Below, in pieces: positions 38,911-53,545 of a stretch of DNA of 64,000 nucleotides. Position 1 is the stretch's first letter. Every line of letters begins with the position of its first letter. The stretch lies in the NCBI RefSeq assembly GCF_043290135.1, contig NW_027464602.1, forward strand, positions 1,736,001-1,800,000. The letters run 5' to 3'. Both the position numbers and the translations under genes were made by a program. This stretch comes from Rhipicephalus microplus (lineage: Eukaryota > Arthropoda > Arachnida > Ixodida > Ixodidae). The notes under the pieces are model-generated. The model was not told the origin of the DNA. It saw only the letters and a list, made by a program, of their open reading frames with translations, and did no database searches.

Positions 38911-41900
38911 GCCAATTGCGCCATGGAGACAGTCCTGCTCCACTCTCACCACCATCAGAACATATCTTCAAAGCTATTACCACAAAGAAAAAAGCAACAC
39001 ACCACTCCTGGGAGGGCTCGAACCTCCAACCGTTTGGTTAACAGCCGATCGCGCAAGCCAATTGCGCCACGGAGACAGTCCTGCTCCACTCTCACCACCA
39101 TCAGAACATATCTTCAAAGCTATCAGCCCAAAGAAAAAAAAGCACCGCACCACCACCGGGTGGGCTCGAACCTCCAACCTTTCGGTTAACAGCCAATCGC
39201 GCTAGCCAATTGCGCCACGGAGACAGTCCTGCTCCACTCTCACTACCATCAGAACATATCTTCAAAGCTATTAGCGCAAAGAAAAAAAGCGCCGCGCCAC
39301 CACTGGGTGGGCTCGAACCTCCAACCTTTCGGTTAACAGCCGATCGCGCTAACCCAATGCGCCACGGGGACAGTCTTGCTCCACTCTCACCACCATCAGA
39401 ACATATCTTCAAAGCTATCAGCGCAAAGAAAAAAAAGCGCCGCACCACCACCGGGTGGGCTCGAACCTCCAACTTTTCGGTTAACAGCCGATCGCGCTGG
39501 CCAATTGCGCCACAGAGACAGTCTTGCTCCACTCTCAACACCATCAGAACATATCTTCAAAACTACAAGCGCAAAGAAAAAAAAGCGCCGCACCACCACC
39601 GGGTGGGCTCGAACCTCCAACCTTTCGGTTAACAGCCAATCGCGTTAGCCAATTGCGCCACAGAGACAGTCCTGCTCCACTCTCACCACCATCAGAACAT
39701 ATCTTCAAAGCTATCAGCACAAAGAGAAAAAAGCGCCGCACCACCACCGGGTGGGCTCGAAACTTCAACCTTTCGGTTAACAGCCGATCGCGCTAGCCAA
39801 TTGCGCCATGGAGACAGTCCTGCTCCACTCTCACCACCATCAGAACAAATCTTCAAAGCTATAACCACAAAGAAAAAAGCAACACACCACTCCTGGGAGG
39901 GCTCGAAACTCCAACCTTTGGGTTAACAGCCGATCGCGCTAACCAATTGCGCCACGGAGACAGTCCTGCTCCACTCTCACCACCATCAGAACATATCTTC
40001 AAAGCTATTAGTGCAAAGAAAAAAGCAGCACACCACTCCTGGCAGGGCTCGAAACTCCAACCTTTCGGTTAACAGCCGATCGCGCTAGCCCATTGCGCCA
40101 CGGGGACAGTCTTGCTCCACTCTCACCACCATCAGTACATATCTTCAACGCTATCAGCACAAAGAAAAAAAAACGCCGCACCACCACCGGGTGGGCTCGA
40201 ACCTCCAACCTTTCGGTTAACAGCCGATCGCGCAAGCCAATTGCGCCACGGAGACAGTCCTGCTCCACTCTCACCACCATCAGAACATATCTTCAAAGCT
40301 ATCGGCCCAAAGAAAGAAAGCACCGCACCACCACCGGGTGGGCTCGAACCTCCAACCTTTCGGTCAATAGGTAATAGCGCTAGCCAATTGCGCCACGGAG
40401 AAAGTCCTGCTCCACTCTCACCACCATCAGAACATATCTTCAAAGCTATCAGCACAAAGAAAAAAAAGCGGCACACCACCACCGGGTGGGCTCGAACCTC
40501 CAACCTTTCGGTTAACAGCCGATCGCGCTAGCCAATTGCGCCACGGGGACAGTCTTGCTCCACTCTCACCACCATCAGAACATATCTTCAAAACTATCAG
40601 CGCAAAGAAAAAAAAGCGCCGCACCACCACCGGGTGGGCTCGAACCTCCAACCTTTCGGTTAACAGCCCATCGCGCTAGCCAATTGCGCCAGGGAGACAG
40701 TCCTGCTCCACTCTCACCACCATCAGAACATATCTTCAAAGCTATCAGCCCAAAGAAAAAAAAGCACCGCACCACCACCGGGTGGGCTCGAACCTCCAAC
40801 CTTTCGTTTAACAGCCAGTCGCGCTAGCCAATTGCGCCACGGAGACAGTCCTGCTCCACTCTCACCACCATCAGAACATATCTTCAAAGCTATCAGCACA
40901 AAGAAAAAAAAGCGCCGCACCACCACCGCGCAGGCTCGAAACTCCAACCTTTCGGTTAACAGCCGATCGCGCTAGCCAATTGCGCCATGGAGACAGTCCT
41001 GCTCTACTCTCACCACCATCAGAACATATCTTCAAAGCTATTACCACAAAGAAAAAAGCAACACACCACTCCTGGGAGGGCTCGAACCTCCAACCTTTTG
41101 GTTAACAGCCGATCGCGCAAGCCAATTGCGCCACGGAGACAGTCCTGCTCCACTCTCACCACCATCAGAACATATCTTCAAAGCTATCAGCCCAAAGAAA
41201 AAAAAGCACCGCACCACCACCGGGTGGGCTCGAACCTCCAACCTTTCGGTTAACAGCCAATCGCGCTAGCCAATTGCGCCACGGAGACAGTCCTGCTCCT
41301 CTCTCACTACCATCAGAACATATCTTCAAAGCTATTAGCGCAAAGAAAAAAAGCGCCGCGCCACCACCGGGTGGGCTCGAACCTCCAACCTTTCGGTTAA
41401 CAGCCGACCGCGCTAACCCAATGCGCCACGGGGACAGTCTTGCTCCACTCTCACCACCATCAGAACATATCTTCAAAGCTATCAGCGCAAAGAAAAAAAA
41501 GCGCCGCACCACCACCGGGTGGGCTCGAACCTCCAACCTTTCGGTTAACAGCCGATCGCGCTAGCCAATTGCGCCACAGAGACAGTCTTGCTCCACTCTC
41601 AACACCATCAGAACATATCTTCAAAGCTACAAGCGCAAAGAAAAAAAAGCGCCGCACCACCACCGGGTGGGCTCGAACCTCCAACCTTTCGGTTAACAGC
41701 CAATCGCGTTAGCCAATTGCGCCACAGAGACAGTCCTGCTCCACTCTCACCACCATCAGAACATATCTTCAAAGCTATCAGCATAAAGAGAAAAAAGCGC
41801 CGCACCACCACCGGGTGGGCTCGAAACTTCAACCTTTCGGTTAACAGCCGATCGCGCTAGCCAATTGCGCCATGGAGACAGTCCTGCTCCACTCTCACCA

Positions 41901-44336
41901 CCATCAGAACAAATCTTCAAAGCTATTACCACAAAGAAAAAAGCAACACACCACTCCTGGGAGGGCTCGAAACTCCAACCTTTCGGTTAACAGCCGATCG
42001 CGCTAGCCCATTGCGCCACGGAGACAGCCTTGCTCCAATCTCAACACCATCAGAACATATCTTCAAAGCTATTAGCGCAAAGAAAAAAAGCGCCGCACCG
42101 TCACCGTGTGGGCTCGAACATCCAACCTTTGGGTTAACAGCCGAGCGCGCTAACCAATTGCGCCACGGAGACAGTCCTGCTCCACTCTCACCACCATCAG
42201 AACATATCTTCAAAGCTATTAGTGCAAAGAAAAAAGCAGCACACCACTCCCGGGAGGGCTCGAAACTCCAACCTTTCGGTTAACAGCCGATCGCGCTAGC
42301 CCATTGCGCCACGGGGACAGTCTTGCTCCACTCTCACCACCATCAGTACATATCTTCAAAGCTATCAGCACAAAGAAAAAAAAAACGCCGCAACACCACC
42401 GGGTGGGCTCGAACCTCCAACCTTTCGGTTAACAGCCGATCGCGCTAGCCAATTGCGCCACGAAGACAGTCCTGCTGCACTCTCACCACCATCAGAACAT
42501 ATCTTCAAAGCTATTACCGCAAAGAAAAAAGCAACACACCACTCCCGGGAGGGCTCGAAATTCCAACGTTTCGGTTAACAGCCGATCGACATAGCCCATT
42601 GCGCCACAGAGACAGTCTTGCTCCACTCTCACCACCATCAGAACATATCTTCAAACTATCAGCGCAAAAAAAAGCGCCGCACCACCACCGGGTGGGCTCG
42701 AAATTCCAACCTTTTGGTTAACAGCCGATCGCGCTTGCCCATTGCGCCACGTGGACAGTCTTGGTCCACTCTCACCACCATCAGAACATTTCTTCAGAGC
42801 TATCAGCCCAAAGAAGAAAAAGCGCCGCACCACCACCGGGTGGGTTCGAAACTCCAACCTTTCGGTTATCAGCCGATCGCGCTAGCCAATTGCGCCATGG
42901 AGACAGTCCTGCTCCACTCTCACCACCATCAGAACATATCTTCAAAGCTATCAGCGCAAAGAAAAAAAAGCGCCGCCCCACCACCGGGTGGGCTCGAACC
43001 TCCAACCTTTCGGTTAACAGCCGATCACACTAGCCAATTGCGCCAAAGAGACAGCCTTGCTCCAATCTCAACACCATCAGAACATATCTTCAAAGCTATT
43101 AGCGCAAAGAAAAAAAGCGCCGCACCATCACCGGGTGGGCTCGAACATCCAACCTTTGGGTTAACAGCCGATCGCGCTAACCAATTGCGCCACGGAGACA
43201 GTCCTGCTCCACTCTCACCACCATAAGAACATATCTTCAAAGCTATTAGTGCAAAGAAAAAAGCAGCACACCACTCCTGGGAGGGCTCGAAACTCCAACC
43301 TTTCGGTTAACAGCCGATCGCGCTAGCCCATTGCGCCACGGGGACAGTCTTGCTCCACTCTCACCACCATCAGTACATATCTTCAAAGCTATCAGCACAA
43401 AGAAAAAAAAACGCCGCACCACCACCGGGTGGGCTCGAACCTCCAACGTTTCGGTTAACAGCCGATCGCGCAAGCCAATTGCGCCACGGAGACAGTCCTG
43501 CTCCACTCTCACCACCATCAGAACATATCTTCAAAGCTATCGGCCCAAAGAAAAAAAGCACCGCACCACCACCGGGTGGGCTCGAACCTCCAACCTTTCG
43601 GTCAATAGGTAATCGCGCTAGCCAATTGCGCCACGGAGAAAGTCCTGCTCCACTCTCACTACCATCAGAACATATCTTCAAAGCTATCAGCACAAAGAAA
43701 AAAAAAGCGGCACACCACCACCGGGTGGGCTGGAACCTCCAACCTTTCGGTTAACAGCCAATCGCGTTAGCCAATTGCGCCACGGAGACAGTCCTGCTCC
43801 ACTCTCACCACCATCAGAACATATCTTCAAAGCTATTAGCCCAAAGAAAAAAAGCACCGCACCACCACCGGGTGGGCTCGAACTTCCAACCTTTCGGTTA
43901 ACAGCCAATCGCGCTAGCCAATTGCGCCACGGAGACAGTCCTGCTTCACTCTCACCACCAGCAGAACATATCTTCAAAGCTATCAGCACAAAGAAAAAAA
44001 AGCGCCACACCATCATCGGGTGGGCTCGAACCTCCAACCTTTCGGTTAACAGCCGATCGCGCAAGCCAATTGCGCCACGGAGACAGTCCTGCTCCACACT
44101 CACCACCGTCAAAACATTTCTTCAGAGCTATCACCCCAAAGAAAAAAAAGCGCCGCACCACCACCGGGTGAGCTCGAAACTCCAACCTTTCGGTTAACAG
44201 CCGATCGCGCTAGCCAATTGCGCCATGGAGACAGTCCTGCTCCACTCTCACCACCATCAGAACATATCTTCAAAGCTATTACCACAAAGAAAAAAGCAAC
44301 ACACCACTCCTGGGAGGGCTCAAACCTCCAACCTTT
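38514..44336 (-). repeat. Array segment of mixed units
   Basis: About 39 units. A run near 38740-39500 recurs about 2,064 bp (14 units) later at 40800-41560, with differences. It includes units whose anticodon loop reads CTATTGA (ATT), near 38599, 40371 and 43610. No non-repeat sequence is seen. Confidence 0.7.
41537..43731 (-). repeat. Block duplicated at 6,478-bp offset, copy 1
   Basis: Matches 48015-50209 over about 2.2 kb. A few substitutions are seen, such as CGACATAGCCC near 42588 against CGAGCTAGCCC near 49066. The boundaries are where CCTCC/ACTTC and TGGAACC/TCGAACC differ. Confidence 0.8.
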
Positions 44337-47202
44337 TGGTTAACAGCCGATCGCGCTAACCCATTGCGCCACGGGGACAGTCTTGCTTCACTATCACCAC
44401 TATCAGAACATATCTTCAAAGCTATCAGCGCAAAGAAAAAAAGCGCCGCACCACCACCGGGTGGGCTCGAACCTCCAACCTTTCGGTTAACAGCCGATCG
44501 CGCTAGCCAATTGCGCCACAGTGACAGTCTTGCTCCACTCTCAACACCATCAGAACATATCTTCAAAGCTACAAGCGCAAAGAAAAAAAAGCGCCGCACC
44601 ACCACCGGGTGGGCTCGAACCTCCAACCTTTCGGTTAACAGCCGATCGCGCTAGCCAATTGCGCCACGGGGACAGTCTTGCTCCACTCTCACCACCATCA
44701 GAACATATCTTCAAAGCTATCAGCGCAAAGAAAAAAAAGCGCCGCACCACCACCGGGTGGGCTCGAACCTCCAACCTTTCGGTTAACAGCCGATCGCGCT
44801 AGCCAATTGCGCCAGGGAGACAGTCCTGCTCCGCTCTCACCACCATCAGAACATATCTTCAAAGCTAACAGCCCAAAGACAAAAAGCACCGCACCACCAC
44901 CGGGTGGGCTGGAACCTCCAACCTTTCGGTTAACAGCCAATCGCGTTAGCCAATTGCGCCACGGAGACAGTCCTGCTCCACTCTCACCACCATCAGAACA
45001 TATCTTCAAAGCTATTAGCCCAAAGAAAAAAAGCACCGCACCACCACCGGGTGGGCTCGAACTTCCAACCTTTCGGTTAACAGCCAATCGCGCTAGCCAA
45101 TTGCGCCACGGAGACAGTCCTGCTTCACTCTCACCACCAGCAGAACATATCTTCAAAGCTATCAGCACAAAGAAAAAAAAGCGCCACACCATCATCGGGT
45201 GGGCTCGAACCTCCAACCTTTCGGTTAACAGCCGATCGCGCAAGCCAATTGCGCCACGGAGACAGTCCTGCTCCACACTCACCACCGTCAAAACATTTCT
45301 TCAGAGCTATCACCCCAAAGAAAAAAAAGCGCCGCACCACCACCGGGTGAGCTCGAACCTCCAACCTTTCAGTTAACAGCCAATCGCGCTAGCCCAATGC
45401 GCCACGGAGACAGTCTTGCTCCACTCTCAACACCATCAGAACATATCTTCAAAGCTATCAGCGCAAAGAAGAAAAAGCGCCGCACCACCACCGGGTGGGC
45501 TCGAACCTCCAACCTTTCGGTTAACAGCCGATCGCGCTAGCCAATCGCGCCACGGAGACAGTCCTGCTCCACTCTCACTACCACCAGAACATATCTTCAA
45601 AGCTATCAGTGCAAAGAAAAAAGCAACACACCACTCCGGGGAGGGCTCGAAACTCCCACCTTTCGGTTAACAGCCCTTCGCGCTAGCCCTATGCGCCACG
45701 GGGACAGTCTTGCTCCACTCTCACCACTATCAGAAGATATCTTCAAAGCTATCAGCGCAAAGAAAAAAAAGCGCCGCACCACCACCGGGTGGGCTCGAAC
45801 CTCCAGCCTTTCGGTTAATCGCCGATCGCGCAAGCCAATTGCGCCACGGAGACAGTCATGCTCCACTTTCACCACCATCAGAACATATCTTCAAAGCTAT
45901 CAGCCCAAAGAAAAAAAGCACCGCACCACCACCGGGTGGGCTGGAACCTCCAACCTTTCGGTTAACAGCCAATCGCGTTAGCCAATTGCGCCACGGAGAC
46001 AGTCCTGCTCCACTCTCACCACCATCAGAAAATATCTTCAAAGCTATCAGCACAAAGAGAAAAAAGCGCCGCACCACCACCGGGTGGGCTCGAAACTCCA
46101 ACCTTTCGGTTAACAGCCGATCGCGCTAGCCAATTGCGCCATAGAGACAGTCCTGCTCCACTCTCACCACCATCAGAACATATCTTCAAAGCTATTACCA
46201 CAAAGAAAAAAAAGCGCCGCAACACCACCGGGTGGGCTCGAACCTCCAACCTTTCGGTTAACAGCCGATCGCGCTAGCCAATTGCGCCACGAAGACAGTC
46301 CTGCTGCACTCTCACCACCATCGGAACATATCTTCAAAGCTATTACCGCAAAGAAAAAAGCAACACACCACTCCCGGGAGGGCTCGAAATTCCAACGTTT
46401 CGGTTAACAGCCGATCGAGCTAGCCCATTGCGCCACGGAGACAGTCTTGCTCCACTCTCACCACCATCAGAACATATCTTCAAACTATCACCGCAAAAAA
46501 AAGCGCCGCACCACCACCGGGTGGGCTCGAAATTTCAACCTTTTGGTTAACAGCCGATCGCGCTTGCCCATTGCGCCACGTGGACAGTCTTGCTCCACTC
46601 TCACCACCATCAGAATATTTCTTCAGAGCTATCAGCCCAAAGAAGAAAAAGCGCCGCACCACCACCGGGTGGGCTCGAAACTCCAACCTTTCGGTTATCA
46701 GCCGATCGCGCTAGCCAATTGCGCCATGGAGACAGTCCTGCTCCACTCTCACCACCATCAGAACATATCTTCAAAGCTATCAGCGCAACGAAAAAAAAGC
46801 GCCGCCCCACCACCGGGTGGGCTCGAACCTCCAACCTTTCGGTTAACAGCCGATCACACTAGCCAATTGCGCCAAAGAGACAGCCTTGCTCCAATCTCAA
46901 CACCATCAGAACATATCTTCAAAGCTATTAGCGCAAAGAAAAAAAGCGCCGCACCATCACCGGGTGGGCTCGAACATCCAACCTTTGGGTTAACAGCCGA
47001 TCGCGCTAACCAATTGCGCCACGGAGACAGTCCTGCTCCACTCTCACCACCATCAGAACATATCTTCAAAGCTATTAGTGCAAAGAAAAAAGCAGCACAC
47101 CACTCCTGGGAGGGCTCGAAACTCCAACCTTTCGGTTAACAGCCGATCGCGCTAGCCCTTTGCGCCACGGGGACAGTCTTGCTCCACTCTCACCACCATC
47201 AG
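44337..47202 (-). repeat. Block duplicated at 8,689-bp offset, copy 2
   Basis: The partner of 35648-38513. It is flanked on the left by a unit with T arm CTCCTGGGAGGGCTCAAACC and on the right by majority-type units. Confidence 0.8.
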
Positions 47203-48014
47203 AACATATCTTCAAAGCTATCAGCGCAAAGAAAAAAAAGCGCCGCACCACCACCGGGTGGGCTCGAACCTCCAACCTTTCGGTTAACAGCCCATCGCGC
47301 TAGCCAATTGCGCCAGGGAGACAGTCCTGCTCCACTCTCACCACCATCAGAACATATCTTCAAAGCTATCAGCCCAAAGAAAAAAAAGCACCGCACCACC
47401 ACCGGGTGGGCTCGAACCTCCAACCTTTCGTTTAACAGCCAGTCGCGCTAGCCAATTGCGCCACGGAGACAGTCCTGCTCCACTCTCACCACCATCAGAA
47501 CATATCTTCAAAGCTATCAGCCCAAAGAAAAAAAGCACCGCACCACCACCGGGTGGGCTCGAACCTCCAACCTTTCGGTTAACAGCCAATCGCGCTAGCC
47601 GATTTCGCCACGGAGACAGTCCTGCTCCTCTCTCACTACCATCAGAACATATCTTCAAAGCTATTAGCGCAAAGAAAAAAAGCGCCGCGCCACCACCGGG
47701 TGGTGCTCGAACCTCCAACCTTTCGGTTAACAGCCGATCGCGCTAACCCAATGCGCCACGGGGACAGTCTTGCTCCACTCTCACCACCATCAGAACATAT
47801 CTTCAAAGCTACAAGCGCAAAGAAAAAAAAGCGCCGCACCACCACCGGGTGGGCTCGAACCTCCAACCTTTCGGTTAACAGCCAATCGCGTTAGCCAATT
47901 GCGCCACAGAGACAGTCCTGCTCCACTCTCACCACCATCAGAACATATCTTCAAAGCTATCAGCATAAAGAGAAAAAAGCGCCGCACCACCACCGGGTGG
48001 GCTCGAAACTTCAA

Positions 48015-50209
48015 CCTTTCGGTTAACAGCCGATCGCGCTAGCCAATTGCGCCACAGAGACAGTCTTGCTCCACTCTCAACACCATCAGAACATATCTTC
48101 AAAGCTACAAGCGCAAAGAAAAAAAAGCGCCGCACCACAACCGGGTGGGCTCGAACCTCCAACCTTTCGGTTAACAGCCAATCGCGTTAGCCAATTGCGC
48201 CACAGAGACAGTCCTGCTCCACTCTCACCACCATCAGAACATATCTTCAAAGCTATCAGCATAAAGAGAAAAAAGCGCCGCACCACCACCGGGTGGGCTC
48301 GAAACTTCAACCTTTCGGTTAACAGCCGATCGCGCTAGCCAATTGCGCCATGGAGACAGTCCTGCTCCACTCTCACCACCATCAGAACAAATCTTCAAAG
48401 CTATTACCACAAAGAAAAAAGCAACACACCACTCCTGGGAGGGCTCGAAACTCCAACCTTTCGGTTAACAGCCGATCGCGCTAGCCCATTGCGCCACGGA
48501 GACAGCCTTGCTCCAATCTCAACACCATCAGAACATATCTTCAAAGCTATTAGCGCAAAGAAAAAAAGCGCCGCACCATCACCGTGTGGGCTCGAACATC
48601 CAACCTTTGGGTTAACAGCCGAGCGCGCTAACCAATTGCGCCACGGAGACAGTCCTGCTCCACTATCACCACCATCAGAACATATCTTCAAAGCTATTAG
48701 TGCAAAGAAAAAAGCAGCACACCACTCCCGGGAGGGCTCGAAACTCCAACCTTTCGGTTAACAGCCGATCGCGCTAGCCCATTGCGCCACGGGGACAGTC
48801 TTGCTCCACTCTCACCACCATCAGTACATATCTTCAAAGCTATCAGCACAAAGAAAAAAAAAACGCCGCAACACCACCGGGTGGGCTCGAACCTCCAACC
48901 TTTCGGTTAACAGCCGATCGCGCTAGCCAATTGCGCCACGAAGACAGTCCTGCTGCACTCTCACCACCATCAGAACATATCTTCAAAGCTATTACCGCAA
49001 AGAAAAAAGCAACACACCACTCCCGGGAGGGCTCGAAATTCCAACGTTTCGGTTAACAGCCGATCGAGCTAGCCCATTGCGCCACGGAGACAGTCTTGCT
49101 CCACTCTCACCACCATCAGAACATATCTTCAAACTATCAGCGCAAAAAAAAGCGCCGCACCACCACCGGGTGGGCTCGAAATTCCAACCTTTTGGTTAAC
49201 AGCCGATCGCGCTTGCCCATTGCGCCACGTGGACAGTCTTGGTCCACTCTCACCACCATCAGAACATTTCTTCAGAGCTATCAGCCCAAAGAAGAAAAAG
49301 CGCCGCACCACCACCGGGTGGGCTCGAAACTCCAACCTTTCGGTTATCAGCCGATCGCGCTAGCCAATTGCGCCATGGAGACAGTCCTGCTCCACTCTCA
49401 CCACCATCAGAACATATCTTCAAAGCTATCAGCGCAACGAAAAAAAAGCGCCGCCCCACCACCGGGTGGGCTCGAACCTCCAACCTTTCGGTTAACAGCC
49501 GATCACACTAGCCAATTGCGCCAAAGAGACAGCCTTGCTCCAATCTCAACACCATCAGAACATATCTTCAAAGCTATTAGCGCAAAGAAAAAAAGCGCCG
49601 CACCATCACCGGGTGGGCTCGAACATCCAACCTTTGGGTTAACAGCCGATCGCGCTAACCAATTGCGCCACGGAGACAGTCCTGCTCCACTCTCACCACC
49701 ATAAGAACATATCTTCAAAGCTATTAGTGCAAAGAAAAAAGCAGCACACCACTCCTGGGAGGGCTCGAAACTCCAACCTTTCGGTTAACAGCCGATCGCG
49801 CTAGCCCATTGCGCCACGGGGACAGTCTTGCTCCACTCTCACCACCATCAGTACATATCTTCAAAGCTATCAGCACAAAGAAAAAAAAAACGCCGCACCA
49901 CCACCGGGTGGGCTCGAACCTCCAACCTTTCGGTTAACAGCCGATCGCGAAAGCCAATTGCGCCACGGAGACAGTCCTGCTCCGCTCTCACCACCATCAG
50001 AACATATCTTCAAAGCTATCGGCCCAAAGAAAAAAAGCACCGCACCACCACCGGGTGGGCTCGAACCTCCAACCTTTCGGTCAATAGGTAATCGCGCTAG
50101 CCAATTGCGCCACGGAGAAAGTCCTGCTCCACTCTCACTACCATCAGAACATATCTTCAAAGCTATCAGCACAAAGAAAAAAAAAGCGGCACACCACCAC
50201 CGGGTGGGC
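48015..50209 (-). repeat. Block duplicated at 6,478-bp offset, copy 2
   Basis: The partner of 41537-43731. It is followed by 50210-53549, about 23 more units of the families seen at 38.5-41.5 kb, up to the retrotransposon insertion. Confidence 0.8.
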
Positions 50210-53200
50210 TCGAACCTCCAACCTTTCGGTTAACAGCCGATCGCGCTAGCCAATTGCGCCACGGGGACAGTCTTGCTCCACTCTCACCACCATCAGAACA
50301 TATCTTCAAAGCTATCAGCGCAAAGAAAAAAAAGCGCCGCACCACCACCGGGTGGGCTCGAACCTCCAACCTTTCGGTTAACAGCCCATCGCGCTAGCCA
50401 ATTGCGCCAGGGAGACAGTCCTGCTCCACTCTCACCACCATCAGAACATATCTTCAAAGCTATCAGCCCAAAGAAAAAAAAGCACCGCACCACCACCGGG
50501 TGGGCTCGAACCTCCAACCTTTCGTTTAACAGCCAGTCGCGCTAGCCAATTGCGCCACGGAGACAGTCCTGCTCCACTCTCACCACCATCAGAACATATC
50601 TTCAAAGCTATCAGCACAAAGAAAAAAAAGCGCCGCACCACCACCGGGCAGGCTCGAAACTCCAACCTTTCGGTTAACAGCCGATCGCGCTAGCCAATTG
50701 CGCCATGGAGACAGTCCTGCTCCACTCTCACCACCATCAGAACATATCTTCAAAGCTATTACCACAAAGAAAAAAGCAACACACCACTCCTGGGAGGGCT
50801 CAAACCTCCAACCTTTTGGTTAACAGCCGATCGCGCAAGCCAATTGCGCCACGGAGACAGTCCTGCTCCACTCTCACCACCATCAGAACATATCTTCAAA
50901 GCTATCAGCCCAAAGAAAAAAAAGCACCGCACCACCACCGGGTGGGCTCGAACCTCCAACCTTTCGGTTAACAGCCAATCGCGCTAGCCAATTGCGCCAC
51001 GGAGACAGTCCTGCTCCACTCTCACTACCATCAGAACATATCTTCAAAGCTATTAGCGCAAAGAAAAAAAGCGCCGCGCCAGCCCCGGGTGGGCTCGAAC
51101 CTCCAACCTTTCGGTTAACAGCCGATCGCGCTAACCCAATGCGCCACGGGGACAGTCTTGCTCCACTCTCACCACCATCAGAACATATCTTCAAAGCTAT
51201 CAGCGCAAAGAAAAAAAAGCGCCGCACCACCACCGGGTGGGCTCGAACCTCCATCTTTTCGGTTAACAGCCGATCGCGCTAGCCAATTGCGCCAAAGAGA
51301 CAGTCTTGCTCCACTCTCAACACCATCAGAACATATCTTCAAAGCTACAAGCGCAAAGAAAAAAAAGCGCCGCACCACCACCGGGTGGGCTCGAACCTCC
51401 AACCTTTCGGTTAACAGCCAATCGCGTTAGCCAATTGCGCCACAGAGACAGTCCTGCTCCACTCTCACCACCATCAGAACATATCTTCAAAGCTATCAGC
51501 ACAAAGAGAAAAAAGCGCCGCACCACCACCGGGTGGGCTCGAAACTTCAACCTTTCGGTTAACAGCCGATCGCGCTAGCCAATTGCGCCATGGAGACAGT
51601 CCTGCTCCACTCTCACCACCATCAGAACAAATCTTCAAAGCTATTACCACAAAGAAAAAAGCAACACACCACTCCTGGGAGGGCTCGAAACTCCAACCTT
51701 TGGGTTAACAGCCGATCGCGCTAACCAATTGCGCCACGGAGACAGTCCTGCTCCACTCTCACCACCATCAGAACATATCTTCAAAGCTATTAGTGCAAAG
51801 AAAAAAGCAGCACACCACTCCTGGGAGGGCTCGAAACTCCAACCTTTCGGTTAACAGCCGATCGCGCTAGCCCATTGCGCCACGGGGACAGTCTTGCTCC
51901 ACTCTCACCACCATCAGTACATATCTTCAAAGCTATCAGCACAAAGAAAAAAAAAACGCCGCACCACCACCGGGTGGGCTCGAACCTCCAACCTTTCGGT
52001 TAACAGCCGATCGCGCAAGCCAATTGCGCCACGCAGACAGTCCTGCTCCACTCTCACCACCATCAGAACATATCTTCAAAGCTATCGGCCCAAAGAAAAA
52101 AAGCACCGCACCACCACCGGGTGGGCTCGAACCTCCAACCTTTCGGTCAATAGGTAATCGCGCTAGCCAATTGCGCCACGGAGAAAGTCCTGCTCCACTC
52201 TCACCACCATCAGAACATATCTTCAAAGCTATCAGCACAAAGAAAAAAAAGCGGCACACCACCACCGGGTGGGCTCGAACCTCCAACCTTTCGGTTAACA
52301 GCCGATCGCGCTAGCCAATTGCGCCACGGGGACAGTCTTGCTCCACTCTCACCACCATCAGAACATATCTTCAAAGCTATCAGCGCAAAGAAAAAAAAGC
52401 GCCGCACCACCACCGGGTGGGCTCGAACCTCCAACCTTTCGGTTAACAGCCCATCGCGCTAGCCAATTGCGCCAGGGAGACAGTCCTGCTCCACTCTCAC
52501 CACCATCAGAACATATCTTCAAAGCTATCAGCCCAAAGAAAAAAAAGCACCGCACCACCACCGGGTGGGCTCGAACCTCCAACCTTTCGTTTAACAGCCA
52601 GTCGCGCTAGCCAATTGCGCCACGGAGACAGTCCTGCTCCACTCTCACCACCATCAGAACATATCTTCAAAGCTATTACCACAAAGAAAAAAGCAACACA
52701 CCACTCCTGGGAGGGCTCGAACCTCCAACCTTTTGGTTAACAGCCGATCGCGCAAGCCAATTGCGCCACGGAGACAGTCCTGCTCCACTCTCACCACCAT
52801 CAGAACATATCTTCAAAGCTATCAGCCCAAAGAAAAAAAGCACCGCACCACCACCGGGTGGGCTCGAACCTCCAACCTTTCGGTTAACAGCCAATCGCGC
52901 TAGCCGATTGCGCCACGGAGACAGTCCTGCTCCACTCTCACCACCATCAGAACATATCTTCAAAGCTATCAGCCCAAAGAAAAAAAAGCACCGCACCACC
53001 ACCGGGTGGGCTCGAACCTCCAACCTTTCGTTTAACAGCCAGTCGCGCTAGCCAATTGCGCCACGGAGACAGTCCTGCTCCACTCTCACCACCATCAGAA
53101 CATATCTTCAAAGCTATCAGCACAAAGAAAAAAAAGCGCCGCACCACCACCGGGCAGGCTCGAAACTCCAACCTTTCGGTTAACAGCCGATCGCGCTAGC

Positions 53201-53545
53201 CAATTGCGCCATGGAGACAGTCCTGCTCCACTCTCACCACCATCAGAACATATCTTCAAAGCTATCAGCGCAAAGAAAAAAAAGCGCCGCACCACCACCG
53301 GGTGGGCTCGAACCTCCAACCTTTCGGTTAACAGCCCATCGCGCTAGCCAATTGCGCCAGGGAGACAGTCCTGCTCCACTCTCACCACCATCAGAACATA
53401 TCTTCAAAGCTATCAGCCCAAAGAAAAAAAAGCACCGCACCACCACCGGGTGGGCTCGAACATCCAACCTTTGGGTTAACAGCCGAGCGCGCTAACCAAT
53501 TGCGCCACGGAGACAGTCCTGCTCCACTCTCACCACCATCAGAAC

